11,904 nucleotides of DNA from Deltaproteobacteria bacterium (lineage in GTDB: Bacteria > Myxococcota > Polyangia > Polyangiales > B10-G4), in the NCBI GenBank assembly GCA_019312705.1, contig JAFDCW010000368.1, forward strand, positions 1 through 11,904. The letters are read 5' to 3'. The position numbers and the translations under genes are program-made. Below the pieces are notes generated by a model that worked only from the letters and a program-made list of their open reading frames with translations, searched no databases and had not been told where the DNA came from. This document shows, one piece after another, positions 1 to 5,351 of this stretch; positions within the stretch are counted from its first letter, which is position 1; the number at the start of each line of letters is the position of its first letter.

Positions 1-2
1 CG

Positions 3-530
3 CAGGACAAGTCGCGTCTCATCGGCCCGAACTGCCCCGGGGTCATCACCCCCGGTGAGTGCAAGATCGGAATCATGCCCGGGCACATTCACAAGGCCGG
101 GCGCGTCGGCGTCGTGAGCCGGAGCGGCACGCTGACCTACGAGGCCGTCGGGCAGCTCACGGCGCTCGACATCGGCCAGAGCACCTGCGTCGGCATCGGC
201 GGCGACCCGGTCAACGGCACGGACTTCGTCGACGTGATGAAGCTCTACAACGACGACCCGGATACCGACGGCGTCATCCTGATCGGCGAAATCGGCGGCA
301 ACGCCGAAGAGCTGGCCGCGGCTTACATCAAAGAGAGCTTCAAGAAGCCCGTCGCGGGCTTCATCGCTGGAACCACCGCGCCTCCAGGCAAGCGCATGGG
401 CCACGCGGGTGCAATCATCAGCGGCGGCAAGGGTACGGCGGCGGCGAAGATCGCCGCCCTCGAAGACGCTGGCGTGAAGATCGCGCCGACGCCCTCGCAC
501 ATGGCAGAGACCTTGAAGTCGATGCTCTAG
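3..530 (+). CDS. sucD: Succinyl-CoA ligase [ADP-forming] alpha subunit, C-terminal part (5' end outside window)
   Basis: This is the alpha subunit of succinyl-CoA synthetase, the TCA-cycle enzyme that interconverts succinyl-CoA and succinate with nucleotide phosphorylation, acting in the cytoplasm with the beta subunit SucC. The reading frame is open from base 3 and ends with TAG at 528-530, giving 175 residues of a protein that is usually about 290. Seen directly: the [19 protein letters not shown] segment, then [29 protein letters not shown] and [12 protein letters not shown]. The His of GHAGAI corresponds to the phosphorylated active-site histidine of the family. The Rossmann-type CoA-binding domain would lie upstream of the window. 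The end is intact. sucC is expected just upstream (inference from the usual order). ndk starts 44 nt downstream on the same strand, so the two are probably co-transcribed. Confidence 0.97.
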   Translation, partial: QDKSRLIGPNCPGVITPGECKIGIMPGHIHKAGRVGVVSRSGTLTYEAVGQLTALDIGQSTCVGIGGDPVNGTDFVDVMKLYNDDPDTDGVILIGEIGGNAEELAAAYIKESFKKPVAGFIAGTTAPPGKRMGHAGAIISGGKGTAAAKIAALEDAGVKIAPTPSHMAETLKSML

Positions 531-574
531 AAACGAAGGTCGGAGAGCGAACTCTGGCCGAGGAGAAACAGAAA

Positions 575-997
575 ATGGCAGTCGAGCGGACCCTGGGCAT
601 CATCAAGCCCGACGCGGTCGAGAAGAACAATATCGGTGGCATCCTCGCGATGACCGAAGGCGACGGCTTCGTCATCAAGGCCATGAAGATGGTCCGACTG
701 AGCGTGCCCCAGGCCGAGGGTTTCTACGCCGTGCACAAGGAGCGCCCATTTTTCGGTGAGCTCATCGAGTTCATGACCCGGGGTCCCGTGGTCGTGATGG
801 CCCTCGAGGCCGACGGTGCGGTCAAGAAGTGGCGTGACCTCATGGGCGCGACCAACCCCGTGGAGGCGCCCGAGGGCACCATTCGTAAGAAGTTCGGTAC
901 CAACATCGGCGAGAATGCGACCCACGGGTCGGACTCCCTCGACAACGCCCGGATCGAAGTGAACTACTTCTTCCCGGGCTTCGAAGTCGGTATCTGA
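575..997 (+). CDS. ndk: Nucleoside diphosphate kinase
   Basis: NDK transfers the gamma phosphate of ATP to nucleoside diphosphates through a phosphohistidine and so balances the cytoplasmic (d)NTP pool. The product is 140 residues, the normal length of the family. Visible motifs are [12 protein letters not shown] at 4-15 (K11 is the conserved ATP-contacting lysine) and the active-site signature NATHGSDS at 114-121 with catalytic His117. The start is the ATG at 575, preceded by AGGAG at 561-565 with a 9-nt spacer. The frame stays open far upstream, but that extension is Arg-rich and overlaps sucD out of frame, so it is not coding. The gene lies 44 nt behind sucD and is followed by a strong terminator, so it is probably the last gene of a sucCD-ndk transcript. 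Pairing NDK with succinyl-CoA ligase makes metabolic sense because both handle nucleoside di- and triphosphates. Confidence 0.97.
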   Translation: MAVERTLGIIKPDAVEKNNIGGILAMTEGDGFVIKAMKMVRLSVPQAEGFYAVHKERPFFGELIEFMTRGPVVVMALEADGAVKKWRDLMGATNPVEAPEGTIRKKFGTNIGENATHGSDSLDNARIEVNYFFPGFEVGI

Positions 998-1019
998 ACC
1001 GGTTTCGTAGCGAGAATTG

Positions 1020-1052
1020 ACGGGTCTCGGCACACGCCGAGGCCCGTTTTTT
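1020..1052 (+). terminator. Intrinsic terminator after ndk
   Basis: An 11-bp stem (ACGGGTCTCGG at 1020-1030 with CCGAGGCCCGT at 1037-1047, one G-T pair) encloses a 6-nt loop and runs into six T at 1047-1052. It starts 22 nt after the ndk stop codon. This is a textbook rho-independent terminator for the sucD-ndk transcript and implies that the downstream gene needs its own promoter. Confidence 0.9.
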
Positions 1053-1082
1053 CGTGCGATGCGGGCCCGTCTGCGGCTTTGA

Positions 1083-1118
1083 CCGGCGCTTGAAATACCT
1101 TTGGTATTCCGGCGCTTG
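1083..1118. repeat. Small palindrome flanked by 10-bp direct repeats
   Basis: CCGGCGCTTG occurs at 1083-1092 and again at 1109-1118. Between them AATACC (1094-1099) and GGTATT (1103-1108) form a 6-bp inverted repeat around TTT. It lies between the ndk terminator and the next gene, where a promoter for that gene would have to be. The symmetry suggests a protein-binding site, but I see no convincing -35/-10 pair. Weak candidates are TTGGTA at 1101-1106 with TTGCAT at 1125-1130. The function is unknown. Confidence 0.4.
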
Positions 1119-1136
1119 GTCGCCTTGCATACGGGT

Positions 1137-1154
1137 AAAAAAAAAAAAAAAAAA
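1137..1154 (+). repeat. Uninterrupted run of 18 A
   Basis: Positions 1137-1154 are all A, in DNA that is otherwise very G+C-rich. The run lies 16 nt upstream of the GTG chosen as start of the next gene. It could be a bent or flexible promoter element, a slippage-prone tract that varies in length, or an assembly artefact. If translation began upstream, the tract would encode a run of lysines. The chosen start avoids that. Confidence 0.9.
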
Positions 1155-1170
1155 GACGAGAACTCACGCG

Positions 1171-3165
1171 GTGCATGCCGCGCAGGAGCGTTCCGTTGGG
1201 CCGGACGCGGCGGTGGAGCTCGCGGCGCGCCTACCGCGGGGGGCGGATAGCTGCGCCGTGGCGCGAACCGGGGCGTTGAGCTCCCTCCGCCGTTCGCTGT
1301 ATCTGCGCTTGAGTCACGGCCACCCCCTCGCGTTTCTCCCGGACGCACCTTTTGTCGCGGTCGCCACCGCCTTGCGTGTTCTTCCGAATCGCAGCCGCGC
1401 GCGGGTCGTGCTGGTGCGCACTTCGGCGGGGCCTGATGTCGTTAGGCACTTTCTCGACGAGCGAAGCGGCCTTCGCCTCGATTGGTCCACCGGCGCCGAC
1501 GCGCGGCCGGGGTTCGTTCGAGCCCGCTTCGTCGACGAGCACACCGTCGAACTCGCCAACGGCCGTTTCCCCGAGAGCGTCGCCCAAGGTGTCGGGGCCC
1601 GGTGTGCCGAGCTCGCTTCGAAGTACCCCGTCGCCTTCGAAGTGGCTTCACGGCGCGGAGAGTCGCTCTTCGTGGGGGGCCTCGGTCCCGAGCTCGAGCG
1701 CATCGAGTTTCGGGCGTCCACGACCGATCATCGCCTGCGCATCGAGCGCACGACGACCTTCGGCGGAGACGAATCGGGCTTCCACGCCAGCGCGATCCCG
1801 GAGGCAGACGGCCCCGGCTTTGGCCGCCTACCGGCGAGGGTCCTAGCGGAGTCCGTCGAAAAGTCGGTCGATGGGCGCCAGATTCAGCACACGATGAGCT
1901 TCTGGTGGGATGACTTGGCCCTCGCCAGCGCGGACGAAGGGCGGGCCCGCGCGGGTGCCCTCGCGGACAGGGCAACGCACCAAGCGCAGCCGGCGGGCTC
2001 CTTCGACGTCACAAACATCGAGGCGGTCCGTGTGCAGCGGGAGCTATGGCGAGCGCGGGGCGAAGCCTTCGGTTCGTCGGGCATCGACGCTCGGCGCCAG
2101 CTGCGCGTATTGCTCGAGCGCGCCATCGGGGCCCACCCCCAGGAAGCCGACCTCCGTCGTGACCTCTTCGAACTTCTTGTCCGCGGCCTCGGTGACGCTC
2201 CAGCCGCGGCCCGGGCGGCGGCCGATGCCATCCGAGATGGCGTCGGTGACTCAGCAGAGTTTGCCCAGCTGCGTCGCGAGGCCCTGGCCCAGGGGGACCC
2301 GCGAGGCCTCGCCGAGGCCCTCGCCAGCGACGGCGTCGTCCCGCCGCGCCTCGCCCCGGACGCAGCGGTCGCGCTGGCCGCCGCGGTGGTCGAGGGCGCG
2401 GACTATGCATTTGCCGAGGCCGCTTTCATCGCCGGACGCGCACTCATCGCGAGGGCCTATCGCGGCGCCGCGCGCCGGGTCGCGCCGACCACCCTCGACC
2501 TCGAAGCGATTCCGGATGCCCTCGCGGTCCTCGCCGAAGCGGCTAACGTGTCGGGGTCCTTGTGGGTCGCGGTCGAGGGTGCGCGTCCGACCCGGGGCAT
2601 CGAGGCTTTCGATTCGGAGCGGGCTCCTCGGGTCGCCCTGGACGTCGGCCGCGACCTCCTCCTCGGCGCAGCCAACACCGCCTCGGCGGTGCGCCTCGCC
2701 GCCCTCGGCGCATCCCTCACCGGGGCTCTCGAACCCGGGCCAGTCGTGGTTTCGTTTTTCGTCGTTCCCTTCGGAGGCACCGCGGCCCGGCCCAGCGCGT
2801 GGGGACGCCTCGAGGGAGAGTTGGTCGACGGGCGCCTGGCCCTCGAACGGGTTGCGGGGCCCGGCGCGCGCATGGCCTGGGACCAGGTCCGGCGCTACCT
2901 GACCGAGCCCCTCGCCGCGTCGCGGGCACGGCGATTTCCTCCGCCCACCGTCACCATCGAGGCGGAGTCGACGACGCACGCGGAGGCCCTGGTGGCCCTC
3001 GGCGATGCTCACCCCGGGGTTCGCTGCGAGAGGGACGAACGCGCCCTCGTATGTTCCCCAGCGCCTGCGACGCCCGAAGCGCTCCGGGCGCTGCTCATGG
3101 ACTTCACCGTCGAGCGTCTGCGCGCCCTGAGTTCGGCCCTCGTGGTCGGGCCGGGGCGTCGCTGA
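1171..3165 (+). CDS. Large hypothetical protein (unrecognised family)
   Basis: I do not recognise this 664-residue protein. The frame is long and uninterrupted with strong third-position G/C bias, so it is very likely coding. The N-terminal part has a segment LAARLPRGADSCAVAR (residues 18-32), and residues ~75-250 look like alternating beta-strands and loops (ARVVLVRTSAG, VRARFVDEHTVELANG, EFRASTTDHRLRIERTTTF, HTMSFWWDDLALA). A helical, Ala/Arg-rich middle (~285-430, with RQLRVLLERAIGAHPQEADL) could be TPR-like, and a mixed C-terminal part follows. No signal peptide or lipobox follows the GTG at 1171. The start is uncertain: the frame is open back to GTG 1054, but that lies directly after the terminator and would translate the A18 tract. 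The best upstream purine stretch is GACGAG ~10 nt before GTG 1171. dapD begins 31 nt after the stop, so the two may be co-transcribed. The function is unknown. Confidence 0.75.
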   Translation: MHAAQERSVGPDAAVELAARLPRGADSCAVARTGALSSLRRSLYLRLSHGHPLAFLPDAPFVAVATALRVLPNRSRARVVLVRTSAGPDVVRHFLDERSGLRLDWSTGADARPGFVRARFVDEHTVELANGRFPESVAQGVGARCAELASKYPVAFEVASRRGESLFVGGLGPELERIEFRASTTDHRLRIERTTTFGGDESGFHASAIPEADGPGFGRLPARVLAESVEKSVDGRQIQHTMSFWWDDLALASADEGRARAGALADRATHQAQPAGSFDVTNIEAVRVQRELWRARGEAFGSSGIDARRQLRVLLERAIGAHPQEADLRRDLFELLVRGLGDAPAAARAAADAIRDGVGDSAEFAQLRREALAQGDPRGLAEALASDGVVPPRLAPDAAVALAAAVVEGADYAFAEAAFIAGRALIARAYRGAARRVAPTTLDLEAIPDALAVLAEAANVSGSLWVAVEGARPTRGIEAFDSERAPRVALDVGRDLLLGAANTASAVRLAALGASLTGALEPGPVVVSFFVVPFGGTAARPSAWGRLEGELVDGRLALERVAGPGARMAWDQVRRYLTEPLAASRARRFPPPTVTIEAESTTHAEALVALGDAHPGVRCERDERALVCSPAPATPEALRALLMDFTVERLRALSSALVVGPGRR

Positions 3166-3190
3166 CGTCACCTTGGCGCCGTGGTATGCA
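3162..3190 (+). promoter_or_regulatory. Possible near-leaderless promoter for dapD
   Basis: CTGACG (3162-3167) resembles a -35 box. After a 17-nt spacer comes TATGCA (3185-3190), a weak -10 box, only 6 nt before the dapD ATG. A start about 7 nt past the -10 would give an almost leaderless mRNA. This fits the lack of any Shine-Dalgarno sequence before ATG 3197. The -35 overlaps the stop codon of the preceding gene. The match is modest, and read-through from the upstream gene is an alternative. Confidence 0.3.
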
Positions 3191-3196
3191 CCGGCC

Positions 3197-4020
3197 ATGA
3201 GTGACCAATACGCCGGCCTTCGCGCACGCGTCGAAGCTGCCTTTGCCGACCGCAGCCTTCTGGAAGACGCGGCCCATCGTGAAGCGGTAGTTGAGACGAT
3301 CGGCCTCCTCGACCGAGGAGAGATCCGAGTCGCGACGCCCCCCCGTGAAGGGAATGACGCCCGCGACGCGGGGAGGCGGTCCTGCTCTACTTTGGCGTTC
3401 AGCAGATGGAGACCATCGAGGTCGGTCCCTACGAGTATCACGACAAGATCCCCCTGAAGCGCGGCCTCGCGGAGGCGGGGGTCCGGGTCGTCCCCCCCGG
3501 TGTCGCGCGTCACGGAGCCCACCTCTGCCGCGGTACGGTCCTGATGCCCGGCTACGTGAACATCGGCGCCTGGGTCGGTGAGGGTACGATGGTCGACACC
3601 TGGGCCACCGTCGGGTCGTGCGCTCAGATAGGTGCCCACGTGCACCTCTCCGGGGGCGTGGGTATCGGCGGCGTCCTCGAGCCTCCGGGAGCGACACCGG
3701 TCATCATCGAGGACGGCGCCTTCATCGGAAGTCGCGCCATCGTCGTCGAAGGCGTCCGGGTAGGGCGGGAAGCAGTCCTCGGGGCAAACGTGGTCCTGAC
3801 CGCGTCGACGAAGATCATCGATGTCACCGGCGACGAGCCCGTGGTCTCGACGGGGTACGTCCCGCCGCGCTCGGTCGTCATCCCCGGGACCCGCATGAAG
3901 AAGTTTCCCGCCGGGGAGTTCGGTATCCCCGCAGCCCTCATCATCGGTCGTCGCAGCGAAAGTACCGACAAGAAGGTATCGCTGAACGCGGCCCTCCGAG
4001 ACCACGGCGTCGCGGTCTAA
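3197..4020 (+). pseudogene. dapD: dapD locus interrupted by a frameshift (tetrahydrodipicolinate N-succinyltransferase)
   Basis: DapD succinylates tetrahydrodipicolinate in the succinylase branch of diaminopimelate/lysine synthesis, which feeds peptidoglycan. The ATG at 3197 opens a normal DapD N-terminus (MSDQYAGLRARVEAAFADRS, then ETIGLLDRGEIRVATPP). That frame later runs to a stop at 3457 and loses the family. The continuation EAVLLYFGVQQMETIEVGP is one frame back. The family's conserved stretch between them, normally containing a W-x(4-5)-WVK-type segment, is absent. The bases there (~3338-3375, including C7 at 3338-3344 and G4 near 3370) read as REGNDARDAG. The new frame has a TGA at 3355-3357, so the lesion must lie between there and ~3375. 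Rejoined, the protein would be ~274 residues, the normal length. The rest is well conserved, so a sequencing or assembly error, or a very recent mutation, is more likely than old decay. Confidence 0.85.
3406..4020 (+). CDS. dapD: C-terminal open portion of DapD (left-handed beta-helix domain)
   Basis: This is the intact distal reading frame of the split dapD gene, 204 codons from the first in-frame ATG. It carries the whole left-handed parallel beta-helix and C-terminal region of tetrahydrodipicolinate N-succinyltransferase. Visible are DKIPLK at 13-18, VDTWATVGSCAQIG at 63-76, HLSGGVGIGGVLEP at 80-93, hexapeptide-like turns through ~130, TKIIDVTGDEPV, and KKFPAGEFGIPAALIIG near 165-181. The helix stacks into the trimeric enzyme and forms the CoA and substrate sites. 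ATG 3406 has no Shine-Dalgarno sequence and falls in the conserved QQMETIE stretch, so it is an internal methionine and not a natural start. The frame is listed separately because it would be the only annotated CDS if the frameshift is taken literally. Confidence 0.7.
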   Translation: METIEVGPYEYHDKIPLKRGLAEAGVRVVPPGVARHGAHLCRGTVLMPGYVNIGAWVGEGTMVDTWATVGSCAQIGAHVHLSGGVGIGGVLEPPGATPVIIEDGAFIGSRAIVVEGVRVGREAVLGANVVLTASTKIIDVTGDEPVVSTGYVPPRSVVIPGTRMKKFPAGEFGIPAALIIGRRSESTDKKVSLNAALRDHGVAV

Positions 4021-4187
4021 ACAGCATCGCCTGGAGCGCGATCCACGGCGCGATCTGGCCCCGGTTCCTGCGCTGCCTGCTCTCCTACAAAAGGTAGGCT
4101 CCGCGGGCTGCTCGGAACCAGAACCACCTCGCTTGTGTTTCACGCTCCATGCGACACTGTTTGGCTCACTCCATTGGAGTTGAATCC

Positions 4188-5294
4188 ATGCCCATTGCCG
4201 AAGCGCTGCGCGCCACACTCCTCGAACTCACGGCCATTCCCAGCCCCATCGGGGAGGAAGAGGCCATCTGCAATGTGGTCGAGGCACGCCTCGTCGCGAG
4301 CCTCGGCCGGGATGCCGTCCAGCGGTTTCAGCACAGCCTCGTCGTGCGACCGTTGATCAAAGCCGGCGTGCCGCGCATCGGCCTCGTCGGGCATCTCGAT
4401 ACGGTCAGGACGCAGCACGACGGTCCCGCCCGCATCGAAGGCGACAAGCTCTTCGGCGCCGGGGCGGCGGACATGAAAGCCGGCCTCGCGGTGATGATCG
4501 AACTCGTCGAGCGCCTCGACCTCGAGGCCCTGCCCGCCGAGCTCACCCTGATCTTCTACGAACGTGAGGAGGGGCCCTTCGCAGAGAACCTCCTCGGTCC
4601 CATCCTCGCGGCCCCCGAGTTCGCGCACCTGCACGACCTCGACCTCGCCGTTTGTCTCGAGCCGAGCAGCAACGAGCTGCAACTCGGCTGTGTCGGCTCG
4701 GTGCATACGACTCTGCGCTTCCACGGCCGTACGGCTCACAGCGCCCGGCCGTGGCAGGGCGAAAACGCGATCTTGAAGGCGACGCGAACACTCGCTCTGC
4801 TCGGCGCCCGGGAGCCCCACGATGTCGTCCTCGACGGACATCACTTCCACGAGGTCGTCAGCCCCACGATGGCCTCCGGCGGGCGTCAGAAGAACGTCGT
4901 GCCCGATGTCTTCGAAGTGAATGTGAACTACCGCTTCGCGCCGGGGCGCACCCCCGAGGATGCGGTCGCCGACATCGAGAGCATCGTCGGCGACGACGCG
5001 GAGGTCATCCCGACGGACCTCTCTCCAGCGGGCCGTCCCCACGCCAACCATCCCCTCGTTATCCATCTGGCCGGCTGCGGCGTGCACGGCGTGAAGACCA
5101 AGCAGGCGTGGACTGACGTCGCCCGCTTCGATGCGATGGACGTGCCCGGCGTCAACTTTGGCCCGGGCACCCAGACCCAGGCCCACCAAAAGAACGAATG
5201 GACCGAGCTCGCGCTGGTCTACGAGGCCTACGAAATCCTTCTGCGCTTCCTGACGACGCTCCCTGCGGTCCCAATCCCTTCTCCGGTCGACTGA
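4188..5294 (+). CDS. dapE: Succinyl-diaminopimelate desuccinylase (M20 family)
   Basis: DapE hydrolyses N-succinyl-L,L-diaminopimelate to L,L-diaminopimelate and succinate, two steps after DapD. The ATG at 4188 is preceded by GGAG at 4176-4179 with an 8-nt spacer. An earlier in-frame ATG at 4149 lacks such a site. The 368 residues show the M20 metallopeptidase order: GLVGHLDTV with H69 and D71, GAGAADMKAG with bridging D95, YEREEGP with catalytic E127 and metal ligand E128, CLEP with E158, the lid domain with GRTAHSARPW, and GPGTQTQAHQKNEW with H333. All dinuclear zinc ligands appear present. The pattern (TDVARFDAMDVPGVNFGPG) is closest to my memory of actinobacterial-type DapE. The gene follows dapD by 167 nt on the same strand. 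That gap holds only a short CCTAC/GTAGG hairpin near 4084-4098. The last codons and the TGA stop lie in a repeat-like half element (5267-5295). A general M20 carboxypeptidase is a less likely alternative. Confidence 0.92.
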   Translation: MPIAEALRATLLELTAIPSPIGEEEAICNVVEARLVASLGRDAVQRFQHSLVVRPLIKAGVPRIGLVGHLDTVRTQHDGPARIEGDKLFGAGAADMKAGLAVMIELVERLDLEALPAELTLIFYEREEGPFAENLLGPILAAPEFAHLHDLDLAVCLEPSSNELQLGCVGSVHTTLRFHGRTAHSARPWQGENAILKATRTLALLGAREPHDVVLDGHHFHEVVSPTMASGGRQKNVVPDVFEVNVNYRFAPGRTPEDAVADIESIVGDDAEVIPTDLSPAGRPHANHPLVIHLAGCGVHGVKTKQAWTDVARFDAMDVPGVNFGPGTQTQAHQKNEWTELALVYEAYEILLRFLTTLPAVPIPSPVD

Positions 5295-5295
5295 C
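5267..5295. repeat. Half copy of the ~53-nt structured repeat, forming the 3' end of dapE
   Basis: The bases at 5267-5295 (GGTCCCAATCC, then CTCCGGTCGACTGAC) closely match the first half of the complete repeat that starts 3 nt later (GGTAGCAATCC, then CTCGGGTCGACTGAC). The CTC-GGTCGACTGAC part matches at 14 of 15 positions and recurs 30 bp downstream. This half copy encodes the last residues of DapE (IPSPVD) and its TGA stop. It looks like a partial duplication or a truncated tandem copy of the element. Confidence 0.6.
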
Positions 5296-5297
5296 TG

Positions 5298-5350
5298 GGT
5301 AGCAATCCAGCTCGGGTCGACTGACGTCGCCCTGTCGCCTTCTTGCTACC
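5298..5350 (-). repeat. Structured dispersed repeat, copy A (possible RNA element)
   Basis: This 53-nt element closes with GGTAGCAA (5298-5305) against TTGCTACC (5343-5350), a perfect 8-bp stem. Read on the minus strand, the interior holds a second hairpin: GGG-CGAC, loop GTCA, GTCG, bulged A, CCC. Between the two stems, GAA faces GGA, so consecutive G-A oppositions are possible next to the outer stem. The element begins 1 nt past the stop codon of the minus-strand gene that ends at 5352, and lies just after convergent dapE. It has no T tract, so it is not a standard terminator. A second copy at 8507-8560 shares the core but has different, still pairing, stem ends. Confidence 0.7.
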
Positions 5351-5351
5351 A

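Noticed and set aside
59..574. Upstream extension of the ndk frame
   Set aside because: It overlaps sucD out of frame and is Arg-rich. NDK length and Shine-Dalgarno position fix ATG 575.
4134..4160. Possible promoter before dapE (TTGTGT and following bases)
   Set aside because: No acceptable -10 hexamer at the right spacing.
2251..4218. Minus-strand frame of 655 codons overlapping the hypothetical gene and dapD
   Set aside because: Antisense shadow of two plus-strand genes caused by high G+C. It is Arg/Gly-rich with no motif, and dapD protein motifs are on the plus strand.
5298..5350. Copy A as an integron attC site or REP/RAYT element
   Set aside because: It lacks the GTTRRRY and RYYYAAC ends of attC. 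GTAG at the foot is present in copy A only, not copy B, so the REP rule fails.
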